Positions 33,373 to 41,243 of a stretch of 64,000 bases of DNA are shown one piece after another. The notes under the pieces are model-generated. The model was given only the letters and a program-made list of their open reading frames with translations, was not told where the DNA came from and ran no database searches. Numbering within the stretch: the stretch's first letter is position 1; the number at the start of each line of letters is the position of its first letter. This stretch comes from VRUE01 sp963705635 (GTDB taxonomy: Bacteria > Actinomycetota > Thermoleophilia > Solirubrobacterales > 70-9): NCBI GenBank assembly GCA_963705635.1, contig CAVPKH010000001.1, positions 62,001 through 126,000 of the forward strand, in the 5' to 3' direction. Both the position numbers and the translations under genes were made by a program.

Positions 33373-33738
33373 GTGGACTCGGGGCACCCCCAAGGGGAGG
33401 CGCTGGCAGCCATATCGAACGGCTTGGCGCACCTCCACATGCGCTTCTACGGGCGGGGGCCTTCCCGGGCGAAGGCCCACTTCGTCGACGACCTGGTCGT
33501 CTGCGTCCTCTGGGACGGCTTTACGACCGTCGAGCAGACCCTGCTCGAGCGCGGCAAGGGCGAGGCGGTCGAGGCGTTCCGCCGCACCTTCCAGTCAACG
33601 ATGGAGGAGCAGTTCTCCGAAGTCGTCGAAGCTGCGACGGGCCGCCGGGTCCGCGCCTACATGAGCCAGATCCACCTCGACCCGGACATCGCCGTCGAGG
33701 TCTTCATGCTCGAGCCCGAGGAGCGCGTGGGCCCTTAG
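33373..33738 (+). CDS. DUF2294 family protein, copy 3
   Basis: 121 residues. ISNGLAHLHMRFYGRGPSRA carries the YGRGP signature, followed by VCVLWDGFTTVEQTLLERGK, AFRRTFQSTMEEQFSEVVEA and RAYMSQIHLDPDIAVEVFML. It aligns end to end with copies 1 and 2. Start is GTG 33373 shortly after GAAGGAG. The stop region overlaps the convergent ArsR-SRPBCC gene by four bases. Confidence 0.85.
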   Translation: MDSGHPQGEALAAISNGLAHLHMRFYGRGPSRAKAHFVDDLVVCVLWDGFTTVEQTLLERGKGEAVEAFRRTFQSTMEEQFSEVVEAATGRRVRAYMSQIHLDPDIAVEVFMLEPEERVGP

Positions 33739-34502
33739 GCCCACCCCTGCGCGTAGCGCAGCGAGCCCGGGGTGGTCAGCGCCTCCCCCGTCTCCAGCAG
33801 CGTCTTCAGGCCGGAGAGGATCATCGGCCAGCCGCCGTAGAGTTCGCTGTTGGCGCCCTCGGCGAGCTGGTCGTGGGTGACGGTCAGCCGGCAGGAATCC
33901 TCGACCTGCTCGATCTCCCAGCTGACTCGCGAGGTCCCTTCGCTCTTCACCCCCTCGCTCCAGAGGGCGGTGAAGCTCTGGACGAGGCGGCGCGGCGGAT
34001 CGACCTCGAGGTTCTCGCCCTCGCTGATCGCGATGCCGGCCTGCCGGTGCGCCGCCTCATAGCGGGAGCCGGTCGTCCAGTCGGACTCGATCCCCACGCC
34101 GAAGCTGTACTTCTGCCTCAGCTCGGGATCGGTGATCGCCTCCCAGAGTCGCTCCGGGGTCGTCTTGATGTAGATCTCGAACACCTTTTCCATCGTCGCG
34201 TCCTCCAATTCGTGCTTTAGGCCGGTCAGGGTCGCTGCCCAGGGCTCGGCGTACTTGCTCACCCAGCGGTCGTGGACGAGCCGGATCGGGACGGGGTTGA
34301 GGAAGTGCAGCTTCTCCCGCCCGCGCTTGCGGGTGGTGATCAGCCCGGCCTCCTCGAGCACCCGCAGGTGCTTCATCACGCCGAAGCGGGTCATCGGCAG
34401 CCGCGCCTCGAGCGCGCTCAGCGTCTGCCCGTCCTGGCGAAACAGCTCGTCGAGCAAACCGCGCCGGGTCGGGTCGGCCAGCGCCTTGAAGACCTCGTCC
34501 AT
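33735..34502 (-). CDS. ArsR-family HTH fused to SRPBCC (AHSA1-like) domain
   Basis: 255 residues. Residues 1 to about 95 are an ArsR winged helix: VFKALADPTRRGLLDELFRQ, then MTRFGVMKHLRVLEEAGLIT as the recognition region. From about residue 105 comes an SRPBCC/AHSA1 domain (KVFEIYIKTTPERLWEAITD, SDWTTGSRYEAAHR, WPMILSGLKTLLETGEALTT). Regulators and AHSA1 proteins are often neighbours; here they are one chain, so the SRPBCC pocket is probably the effector site. An operator-like palindrome in its own promoter indicates autoregulation. The mRNA appears nearly leaderless. Confidence 0.92.
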   Translation of the reverse strand: MDEVFKALADPTRRGLLDELFRQDGQTLSALEARLPMTRFGVMKHLRVLEEAGLITTRKRGREKLHFLNPVPIRLVHDRWVSKYAEPWAATLTGLKHELEDATMEKVFEIYIKTTPERLWEAITDPELRQKYSFGVGIESDWTTGSRYEAAHRQAGIAISEGENLEVDPPRRLVQSFTALWSEGVKSEGTSRVSWEIEQVEDSCRLTVTHDQLAEGANSELYGGWPMILSGLKTLLETGEALTTPGSLRYAQGWA

Positions 34503-34508
34503 GGTCCG

Positions 34509-34538
34509 AGTATAGGTGACCTTTTAGTCACTTGTCAA
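34509..34538 (-). promoter_or_regulatory. Promoter and ArsR operator of the ArsR-SRPBCC gene
   Basis: Minus strand: TTGACA (34533-34538), an 18-bp spacer, and TATACT (34509-34514). The spacer contains the palindrome GTGAC-N6-GTCAC (34516-34531). The -10 box ends 6 bp before the ATG at 34502, so transcription should begin at or next to the start codon. Confidence 0.8.
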
Positions 34539-34570
34539 ATCGACCACTGGCTCTGGAGTAGCTTGGACTG

Positions 34571-36235
34571 GTGAAATCGGCTCATGCAACGGGCGCCTCG
34601 GCGGCTGACCGCGAGGAGGAGGGCCGCCACTTCGCCCAGGTCGTGAGGAGCAGCCAGGACGCCGTGCTGAGCGTGGGCTTGGACGGCATCCTCACCTCCT
34701 GGAATCCCGCCGCAACGCGGCTCTTCGGCTACAGCGAGGGGGAAGCGGTCGGCCAGCACGCCTCGCTGCTGATTCCCGCCGATCGCGCCAACGAGGAGGA
34801 GGAGATCCTCGCCCGCGTGCAGCGCGGCGAGCGGGTCGAGACCTACGAGACCGAGCGCATCCGCAAGGACGGCGCCCGCATCGACGTCTCGCTGACGATC
34901 TCGCCGATCGAGCATCCCGCGCGCGGCGTCATCGGCGCCTCGGTGATCGCGCGCGACATCACCGACGAGAAGCGGCGGCGGCGGGCGCAGGACTTCCTCG
35001 TCGCGGCGACGCGCGGCCTCGACGCCTCGCTCGACTTCGACCGCACGGCCCGCACGATCGTCGCGACCGCGGTGCCGGAGCTGGCCGAGCTCTGCGTGCT
35101 CGACTTCGTCCGCCGCGACGGCTGGATCGGCGACAGCATCGTCGGCGGCGCCAACCCGGCGGCGGCGGCGCTGCTCGAGGAGCTTCGCCGCCGCTCGCCG
35201 CTGAGCCCCGGCAGCGACCACCCGGTCGCCCAGGTGCTGCGCGCCGGGCGGCCGATGGTCTGGCGCGACCTGACCTCGCCGGACGTGATCCAGAGCGTCG
35301 CCCAGAACGACGAGCACCGGCGGCTGATCGAGCAGGCCCGCTACCAGTCGGCGGCGGTGGCGCCCCTGGTCGCCCGCGGCTCGACCCTCGGCGCCCTCTC
35401 CTTCCTGCACGCCAGCACCGACCTGCGCTACGACGCCGATGACCTGCAGCTGCTCGGCGAGCTCGCCGACCGCGCAGCGCTGGCGCTGGACAACGCGCGC
35501 CTCTACCAGGAACGCGACCGGATCGCGCAGAACCTGCAGCGCGGCCTGCGCCCGCCCGAGCCGCCCTTCGTGCCGGGCCTCGACATCGCCGTCACCTTCG
35601 ACGCCTACGGCGAGGGGATGGAGATCGGCGGCGACCTCTACGACATCCTGCCGACCGACGACGGCTGCTGGATCATGATCGGCGACGTCGCCGGCAAGGG
35701 CAGCGCCGCGGCCGGCGTCTCGGTGGCGCTGCGCCACTCGATGCGCGGGCTTGCCCGGCAGATCGACGAGCCGAGGGAGCTGCTGGCGCAGCTGAACGAG
35801 ATGCTGCTCGCCGGCGACAGCCTCAACGACTTCGCGACCGCCCTGCTGCTGCGGCTGCGGCGCGGCGCCGGGCGCTGGAGCCTCAGCCTCGCCGCCGCCG
35901 GCCACCCCCCGGCGATTCACGTCACGCCGAGCGAGCCGGTCCAGCTCGGCGGCGGCACCGCGCTCGGCGCCTGGGCCGGCTCGCCGGTGGCCGATCACGA
36001 GCTCGAGCTCCTGCCCGGGGAGACCTTCGTCCTCGCCACCGACGGCTGGTTCGAGGCCGGCCCGCCGCAAACTCACGTCGAGCCCGCCGCGCTCGGCGCC
36101 CTCGCCGCCTCGCTGGCCGACCTCGACCTGGCGGAGATGACCGAGTCCCTGCGCCGGGACGCGATCGCCCGCAGCGGCGGGCCCCTGCGCGACGACATGG
36201 TCGTGCTGGCGCTGCGACCCGAACCCAGCGGCTGA
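34571..36235 (+). CDS. PAS-GAF-PP2C (SpoIIE-type) serine phosphatase
   Basis: 554 residues in three parts. PAS at about 20-140 (VVRSSQDAVLSVGLDGILTS, IARDITDEKRRR). GAF-like at about 145-315 (AAVAPLVARGSTLGALSFLH, LGELADRAALALDNARLYQE). SpoIIE/RsbU-type PP2C from about 330 (EIGGDLYDILPTDDGCWIMI with the metal Asp, GDVAGKGSAAAGVS, LATDGWFE, LRDDMVVLALR). Such proteins dephosphorylate anti-sigma-factor antagonists in stress signalling. No anti-sigma gene is adjacent. Starts at GTG 34571, divergent from the ArsR fusion gene. Confidence 0.93.
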   Translation: MKSAHATGASAADREEEGRHFAQVVRSSQDAVLSVGLDGILTSWNPAATRLFGYSEGEAVGQHASLLIPADRANEEEEILARVQRGERVETYETERIRKDGARIDVSLTISPIEHPARGVIGASVIARDITDEKRRRRAQDFLVAATRGLDASLDFDRTARTIVATAVPELAELCVLDFVRRDGWIGDSIVGGANPAAAALLEELRRRSPLSPGSDHPVAQVLRAGRPMVWRDLTSPDVIQSVAQNDEHRRLIEQARYQSAAVAPLVARGSTLGALSFLHASTDLRYDADDLQLLGELADRAALALDNARLYQERDRIAQNLQRGLRPPEPPFVPGLDIAVTFDAYGEGMEIGGDLYDILPTDDGCWIMIGDVAGKGSAAAGVSVALRHSMRGLARQIDEPRELLAQLNEMLLAGDSLNDFATALLLRLRRGAGRWSLSLAAAGHPPAIHVTPSEPVQLGGGTALGAWAGSPVADHELELLPGETFVLATDGWFEAGPPQTHVEPAALGALAASLADLDLAEMTESLRRDAIARSGGPLRDDMVVLALRPEPSG

Positions 36236-36240
36236 AACCG

Positions 36241-36287
36241 AACTGCATCAACTTCCAATCCCGCTGGGCAGGAAAGTTGATGCAGTT
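36241..36287. terminator. Long AT-containing hairpin between the phosphatase and NlpC genes
   Basis: AACTGCATCAACTT (36241-36254) pairs perfectly with AAGTTGATGCAGTT (36274-36287) over a 19-nt loop. It sits five bases after the phosphatase stop and just ahead of the GTG at 36296. No T-run follows, so it may end transcription or sequester the downstream start region. Confidence 0.55.
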
Positions 36288-36295
36288 GCGCAGTT

Positions 36296-36883
36296 GTGCC
36301 AGCCTTCGCCGCCTTGACTTGGATTCGACACCGGGGGGCGGTTGCTCTGGCGAGCGGCTGCGCTGCGCTGGCCTTGGCGGCCGCAGCCGCGACGGCTTCG
36401 GCCACCCAGGGCATCCCCTGGGGAGGTGGCTGCCTGCCGGCGCTCCCCGGCGCGGTCCGAACCAGCGCCAACTGCGGCGCCGAGCTCAGCGGCGAACGGG
36501 CGGTCGCCCCGCCCGGCGCGCCCGCGGCGGTGCGGGAAGCGATCCAGGCGGCGAACCGGATCGACAACCGGCCCTACGTCTGGGGCGGCGGCCACCTCGG
36601 CTGGGTGGCGAGGGGCTACGACTGCTCGGGCGCTGTCGGCTACGCGCTGCACGGCGCCGGCCTGCTCGACCAGACGATGGTCTCGGGCCAGCTGGCGAGC
36701 TGGGGCGAGGCCGGGGCCGGCCGCTGGATCACCGTCTACGCCAACTCCGAGCACGTCTACATGGTCATCGCCGGCCTGCGCTTCGACACCCGCGACGACG
36801 CCCCCGGCGTCAGCGGGCCGCGCTGGCACAGGGCCAGGGTCGAACCGCCCGGCTTCGTCGCCCGCCACCCGGCCGGCCTTTAG
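36296..36883 (+). CDS. Secreted NlpC/P60-like peptidase
   Basis: 195 residues. An N-terminal signal sequence (GAVALASGCAALALAAAAAT) precedes a domain with RPYVWGGGHLGWVARGYDCS, where the Cys follows the Asp as in NlpC/P60 cysteine peptidases, and SEHVYMVIAGLRFDTRD, which supplies the His. These enzymes cleave cell-wall peptides. The domain is short, lacking extra wall-binding modules. GTG start directly after the 36241-36287 hairpin. An overlapping frame at 36277 on the same strand is not coding. Confidence 0.83.
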   Translation: MPAFAALTWIRHRGAVALASGCAALALAAAAATASATQGIPWGGGCLPALPGAVRTSANCGAELSGERAVAPPGAPAAVREAIQAANRIDNRPYVWGGGHLGWVARGYDCSGAVGYALHGAGLLDQTMVSGQLASWGEAGAGRWITVYANSEHVYMVIAGLRFDTRDDAPGVSGPRWHRARVEPPGFVARHPAGL

Positions 36884-36923
36884 GTTGAGGATTTCTGTTT
36901 AGTCGCCTACCCTGGTAAGCCGT

Positions 36924-37559
36924 ATGGAGGCGAGCCAGACGCAGGGCAGGGTCACCGTGTTCACGCTCGGGCCGAGCGGAACCTGCCACGAGCGGGCGGT
37001 CACCGAGTACATGCGCTTCCAGGGAATCGAGGACTACGAGATCGTGCTCAGCACCGACCTCTTCGCCGCCCTCGACACCGTCCGCGAGACCCCCAACGCC
37101 TTCCTCGTCCAGTGCAGCGCCCACCCCAAGGTGCACGAGATCACCGAGAAGTACTGGACCGAGGTCTTCGTCGTCGACACCTTCATCTACCCGACCAAGC
37201 ACCTGGTGCTGCTCAGCCGCCGCGACGTCGAGGTGCCGCGCTCGATCGGGATCGTGCCCGCGACCAAGGGCTACGTGGACCTGTCGCAGTGGGACGAGGT
37301 GATCGACGTCGTCTCCAAGCCGGTGGTCGGCGAAGGGCTCCTGCGCGGTGACTACGACTCCGGCCTCACCCACATGGAGCACGCCGAGGAGCATGCCGAC
37401 GAGCTGCGGCTCGACCTCGACATCGGCGAAATCGACACCACCTGGGTCGTCTACGGCCGCCAGAAGCGCTTCCGGGGCGAGGTGATCGGGATTCCCTCCG
37501 CCCACCTCTTCCGCGGCGGCGAGGACACCGCCCGGCCGCCAGCCGCGATCGAGGCCTAG
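36924..37559 (+). CDS. Prephenate-dehydratase-like (BacA/AerD-like?) protein
   Basis: 211 residues. VFTLGPSGTCHERAVTEYMR matches the first motif of prephenate dehydratase domains (GPxGT), and the two-lobed periplasmic-binding-like fold continues (LSTDLFAALDTVRETPNAFL, IGIVPATKGYVDLSQWDEVI). The catalytic Thr-Arg-Phe motif of dehydratases is not seen, and there is no ACT domain. Members of the family without it include non-aromatising prephenate decarboxylases such as BacA. Whether this one acts on prephenate is uncertain; there are no antibiotic biosynthesis genes around it. Confidence 0.6.
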   Translation: MEASQTQGRVTVFTLGPSGTCHERAVTEYMRFQGIEDYEIVLSTDLFAALDTVRETPNAFLVQCSAHPKVHEITEKYWTEVFVVDTFIYPTKHLVLLSRRDVEVPRSIGIVPATKGYVDLSQWDEVIDVVSKPVVGEGLLRGDYDSGLTHMEHAEEHADELRLDLDIGEIDTTWVVYGRQKRFRGEVIGIPSAHLFRGGEDTARPPAAIEA

Positions 37560-37563
37560 GGCC

Positions 37564-38010
37564 TCAGCCCTGCTCGAGCTGCCTGGCGAGGCGGCGCATC
37601 GCTTTGCCGTTGGGGCGGCGGACGAAGGCGCGCATCAGCGGCGGGCAGAGGCGTTCGGCTCGCGACGCCTTGATCCACTCCAGCTCGAAGGAGACCTTGG
37701 TCTGGCCGCCGGGCAGCTCCTCCAGCCGATAGGTGCCGCGGGTGTGGCGCTTGCCGTGCGCGCCGACCCCCTCCTCGACGATCCGGCTCGGCGCCTCGTC
37801 CTCGACGATCTCGAACTCGGTCCAGTCCTGCGACATCGGCGCATTGGCCCGCGCCTCCCCCCTGGCCCCGATCCCGCGCTTGGGGCCGGAGAACTTCCAG
37901 TCGACGAGGAAGTGGTCGAGGAAGGTCGCGTGGTTGGCGAGCACGGCGAGGAAGTCGTAGACCTCCTGCACGGGCCTGGCCACGTTGATCGACACGGTGA
38001 CGGGCTTCAC
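37564..38010 (-). CDS. SRPBCC family protein
   Basis: 148 residues of the START/Bet v1-like SRPBCC fold, which binds hydrophobic ligands in a central cavity. VTVSINVARPVQEVYDFLAV is the typical first strand and helix, RIVEEGVGAHGKRHTRGTYR with GGQTKVSFELEWIKASRAER the mid-sheet, and a C-terminal helix ends MRRLARQLEQG. Ten base pairs downstream of, and on the same strand as, the MarR gene, so probably cotranscribed with it. Ligand unknown. Confidence 0.88.
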   Translation of the reverse strand: MKPVTVSINVARPVQEVYDFLAVLANHATFLDHFLVDWKFSGPKRGIGARGEARANAPMSQDWTEFEIVEDEAPSRIVEEGVGAHGKRHTRGTYRLEELPGGQTKVSFELEWIKASRAERLCPPLMRAFVRRPNGKAMRRLARQLEQG

Positions 38011-38019
38011 CAGCCGATC

Positions 38020-38490
38020 CTACGGCTCACCGTCTCCGTGGGGAGGCGCTGCGCTGCCAGGCCCAGCCCGTTTGAGCAGGTCGCGCAGGGTGCGCTGGTC
38101 GGCCGCGGAGAGATCGGCGAGCCAGGCCGGGGGTCGTTCGATCGCCTTGACCAGCCGGGAGCGCACGCGGCGCCCCTCGGCGGTCAGGGCGATCAGCTTG
38201 ACGCGGCGGTCCTGCTGCGAGGGCGTGCGGGCGACGAGCCCGCGCTCTTCCAGCCCGTCGACAATGCCGGTGACGTTGGAGGGGTCGCAGTGCAGCACGG
38301 CGGCGATCTCGCTCATCGTCCGCGGCTGGTCGAGGACGCGCAGCGTGCCGAAGGCAGCCGGCCGCAGGCCGAGCTCGCGGGCGATTGCGAGGAAGGGCGG
38401 CGGGTAGACGAGTCGCACGAGCGAGTCCCAGGCTTCGCCGGCGGCGCCTTTGCCCGGCGCCCTGCTTCGCTTGGTCTTCGCCTCGGCCAT
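38020..38490 (-). CDS. MarR-family transcriptional regulator
   Basis: 156 residues with a winged-helix core: FGTLRVLDQPRTMSEIAAVL, then HCDPSNVTGIVDGLEERGLV as the recognition helix, and RTPSQQDRRVKLIALTAEGR as the wing (DxRxxxxxLT pattern). ATG 38490 is preferred to 38514. It is divergent from an ABC exporter operon across a region with an imperfect palindrome, so it most likely controls that exporter in response to a small molecule. Confidence 0.92.
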   Translation of the reverse strand: MAEAKTKRSRAPGKGAAGEAWDSLVRLVYPPPFLAIARELGLRPAAFGTLRVLDQPRTMSEIAAVLHCDPSNVTGIVDGLEERGLVARTPSQQDRRVKLIALTAEGRRVRSRLVKAIERPPAWLADLSAADQRTLRDLLKRAGPGSAAPPHGDGEP

Positions 38491-38517
38491 CTTCGCGATG
38501 CATTGTAGACTCAATAT

Positions 38518-38537
38518 TTGATAACGTCAACTATCGA
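38518..38537. promoter_or_regulatory. Candidate MarR operator
   Basis: TTGATA-N8-TATCGA (38518-38537) is a 5-of-6 inverted repeat in the MarR/ABC divergent region, in an otherwise AT-rich spot (CAATATTTGATAACG). Size and placement fit a MarR dimer site. Confidence 0.45.
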
Positions 38538-38571
38538 GGCGCACCGACAACTCTCGAGAGGCTGGAGCACG

Positions 38572-39573
38572 ATGGCGACGGAGACGCGAGACGGAATCGA
38601 AGTCGAAGGGCTCGTGCGCGAGTTCAAGAACGGCCCGCGAGCCGTCGACGGGATCGACCTGCGGGTCGACGCCGGTGAGATCTACGGCTTCCTCGGCCCC
38701 AACGGCGCCGGCAAGTCGACCACGGTGCTGATGCTGACCACGCTGCTGCCGCCGACCGCGGGCACGGCCCGGGTGGCCGGCTTCGACATCGTCAAGCAGG
38801 GCCCGTGGGTGCGGTCCGCGATCGGCGCCGCGCTGCAGGAGGCCGCGCTCGACCCGCTGCTGACCGGGCGCGAGCACATGCGGCTGCAGATCGCCCTGCA
38901 CGGCCTGCCCAAGTCCGAGCGCTCCGAGCGCGGGCAGGAGCTGCTGGAGCGGGTCGGCCTCTCCCAGGCGGCCGACCGCAAAGTGGGCGGCTACTCGGGC
39001 GGGATGAAGCGGCGGCTCGACCTGGCGCTGGCGCTCGCCCACCGCCCCCGCATCCTCTTCCTCGACGAGCCGACCACCGGGCTCGACATCCAGAGCCGCA
39101 CCGCCCTCTGGGACGAGGTCGGCCGGCTCGCGGCCGAGGAGGGCGTCACCGTCTTCCTCACCACCCAGTACCTGGAGGAGGCCGACGCGCTCGCCGCCCG
39201 GGTCGGGATCATCGACCACGGCAAGATCGTCGCCGAGGGCACGCCGGCCGCGCTGAAGGCGGAAATCGGCCGGCCCACGGTCGAAGCCGTGCCGCGCGAG
39301 CCGAGCGAACGGGCGCACCTGGCCGCGGTGCTGGAGCGCTTCGGCCCCAGCGCCGGTGGCTCGCCGAAAGGGGCCGCGGCGCGGCTCGAGGGCGGCGAGG
39401 CCCAGCTCGCCGAGGTGGTCCGCGCCCTCGACGCCGAGGGAGTCGCGATCGAGCAGCTGCAGCTGCACGCGCCCTCGCTCGACGACGTCTTCCTCGCCAA
39501 GACGGGCCGCTCGCTGGAGGGCGCGGAGGACGAGGTCGAGGAGAGCGAGGAGGAAGCGGTGGGCGCGGCGTGA
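38572..39573 (+). CDS. ABC transporter ATP-binding protein (DrrA-type)
   Basis: 333 residues. Walker A is GPNGAGKST, the signature is YSGGMKRRLDLALAL, Walker B is ILFLDEPTTGLD, followed by the TTQYLEEADALAARV switch region. The C-terminal extension (about 235-333) is as in daunorubicin-resistance-type exporters. With two permeases it forms a complete drug or lipid exporter. ATG 38572 was chosen since upstream in-frame codons from 38518 lie in the operator region. The stop overlaps the next GTG (GTGA). Confidence 0.95.
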   Translation: MATETRDGIEVEGLVREFKNGPRAVDGIDLRVDAGEIYGFLGPNGAGKSTTVLMLTTLLPPTAGTARVAGFDIVKQGPWVRSAIGAALQEAALDPLLTGREHMRLQIALHGLPKSERSERGQELLERVGLSQAADRKVGGYSGGMKRRLDLALALAHRPRILFLDEPTTGLDIQSRTALWDEVGRLAAEEGVTVFLTTQYLEEADALAARVGIIDHGKIVAEGTPAALKAEIGRPTVEAVPREPSERAHLAAVLERFGPSAGGSPKGAAARLEGGEAQLAEVVRALDAEGVAIEQLQLHAPSLDDVFLAKTGRSLEGAEDEVEESEEEAVGAA

Positions 39574-40352
39574 GCAACAGCCACCTGCGCACCCAGGTCG
39601 GTCAGCTCGCGCGGCGCTCCGTGCTGCGCACGCTGCGCCAGCCGGCGCAGATCGTGCCGGCGCTGGTCTTCCCCCTCTTCCTGCTCGCGGTCAACTCGGG
39701 CGGGCTCAAAGACGCCACCAACCTCGACGGCTTCCCGACCGACTCCTACCTCACCTTCGCCCTCGCCGTCCCCTTCATGCAGGGGGCGCTGTTCTCGGTG
39801 ATGAACGCCGGCACCGACCTCGCCCGCGACATCGAGACCGGCTTCCTCAACCGCCTGGCGCTGACGCCGCTGCGCGGCGCGGCGCTGCTCAGCGGCCTGC
39901 TCGCCGGCGCCGTCCTGCTCGGCTTGGTGCAGGCGGTCACCTACCTGAGCGTCGGCCTGCTCGCCGGCGCCGAACTGGCAGCGGGGGCCGGCGGGGCGCT
40001 CGTGATCGTCGCGCTCTCGGTCCTGATCACCGTCGGCTTCGGCTCGATCGGCCTCTTCGTCGCCCTGCGCAGCGGCTCCGGCGAGGCGGTGCAGAGCCTC
40101 TTCCCCGTCTTCTTCGTCTTCCTCTTCCTCTCCTCGATGGCGCTGCCGCTCGAACTGCTGCAAACCGACTGGTTCCACGACATCGCCAGCGCCAATCCGG
40201 TCTCCTACCTGCTGCAGGCATTCCGCTCGCTGCTGATCGAAGGCTGGAACCTCGGCGACCTGCTGCTCGGCTTCGGCATCGCCGCGGCGGTGCTCGTGGT
40301 CGGCATGCTGGCGGCGAGCGCCGCCCTGAAGACGCGGCTGGTGCGCACGTGA
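39570..40352 (+). CDS. ABC-2 type permease 1
   Basis: 260 residues with six predicted transmembrane helices (IVPALVFPLFLLAVNSGG, SGLLAGAVLLGLVQAVTYLS, GALVIVALSVLITVGFGSIG, LFPVFFVFLFLSSMALPLEL and a terminal AAAVLVVGMLAASAAL). The NPVSYLLQAFRSLLIEGW segment is the ABC-2 permease signature. Starts at GTG 39570 inside the ATPase stop and ends overlapping the second permease (GTGA), so all three exporter genes are coupled. Confidence 0.92.
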   Translation: MSNSHLRTQVGQLARRSVLRTLRQPAQIVPALVFPLFLLAVNSGGLKDATNLDGFPTDSYLTFALAVPFMQGALFSVMNAGTDLARDIETGFLNRLALTPLRGAALLSGLLAGAVLLGLVQAVTYLSVGLLAGAELAAGAGGALVIVALSVLITVGFGSIGLFVALRSGSGEAVQSLFPVFFVFLFLSSMALPLELLQTDWFHDIASANPVSYLLQAFRSLLIEGWNLGDLLLGFGIAAAVLVVGMLAASAALKTRLVRT

Positions 40353-41146
40353 GCGCCGCCGCCGAAAGCCGCCGCCCGGCGGGCTTCCGCACGATCGCCC
40401 GCGCGGTCGCCTGGCGCAGCATTCACAACTTCCTCACCAACCCGGCCTTCCTGATGCCGGCGCTGCTCTTCCCGCTCTTCTTCTTCGTCTCCTTCGCCGG
40501 CGGCCTCTCGGCGATCGCCAACGTGCCCGGCTTCGACTTCCCCAGCGGCTACACCGCCTTCCAGTTCGTCTTCGTCCTGCTCCAGTCGGCGGCCTTCGGC
40601 GGCGTCTTCACCGGCTTCGGCATCGCCCGCGACTTCGAGGTCGGCTTCGCCCAGCGCTACCTGCTCGCCGCCAGCAACCGCAACGGGATCGTCGCCGGCT
40701 ACGCGGTCGCGGCGCTCGTCCGCGCCCTCATCACCTGGACGATGCTGACCGTGATCGCCGTGATCGCCGGCATGGAAGTGGGCGGCAGCGCCGGCCAGAT
40801 CGCCGGGCTCTACTGCCTCGCCATCCTCACCAACCTGGCGGCGACGATGTGGGCAACCGGGGTGGCGATGCGAGTCCGCTCGATCCAGGGCGGGCCGCTG
40901 ATGCAGTTCCCCGTCTTCCTCATCCTCTTCCTCGCCCCGGTCTACGTGCCGCTCAGCCTGCTCAGCGGCTGGATCCACGCGGTCGCCTCGGTCAACCCGG
41001 TCACCGCCATGCTCGAGGCCGGGCGCGGCTTCATCTCCGGCGAACCTGTCGTCGTCGCCCTTGCCTTCGCGATCGCCGTCACCCTGCCGGTCCTCTTCGC
41101 CCTCTGGGCGCGCGGCGGCCTCAGGCGCGCCGAAGCGGCCGGCTGA
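40349..41146 (+). CDS. ABC-2 type permease 2
   Basis: 265 residues, homologous to permease 1: LMPALLFPLFFFVSFAGGLS at helix one, FEVGFAQRYLLAASNRNGIV for the conserved loop, FPVFLILFLAPVYVPLSLLS and NPVTAMLEAGRGFISGEPVV for the signature. It should pair with permease 1 as a heterodimer. GTG 40349 overlaps the previous stop. No further gene belongs to the operon. Confidence 0.92.
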   Translation: MSAAAESRRPAGFRTIARAVAWRSIHNFLTNPAFLMPALLFPLFFFVSFAGGLSAIANVPGFDFPSGYTAFQFVFVLLQSAAFGGVFTGFGIARDFEVGFAQRYLLAASNRNGIVAGYAVAALVRALITWTMLTVIAVIAGMEVGGSAGQIAGLYCLAILTNLAATMWATGVAMRVRSIQGGPLMQFPVFLILFLAPVYVPLSLLSGWIHAVASVNPVTAMLEAGRGFISGEPVVVALAFAIAVTLPVLFALWARGGLRRAEAAG

Positions 41147-41243
41147 CCCAGGGGCGGGAGGGGCGACGCAGCGCGTTCTCCCTCACGGGGATGGCGCGTT
41201 ACGCCGGGGGCTCCAGGCGCTCGGCCCGCGCGAACGCTTCGCC

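Noticed and set aside
36277..36888. Alternative plus-strand frame over the NlpC/P60 gene
   Set aside because: Arg/Gly/Pro-rich shadow; the frame from 36296 has a signal peptide and catalytic motifs.
38805..40352. Plus-strand open frame spanning the ATPase and permease 1
   Set aside because: Its first half is out of frame with the ATPase; only the part from 39570 is coding.
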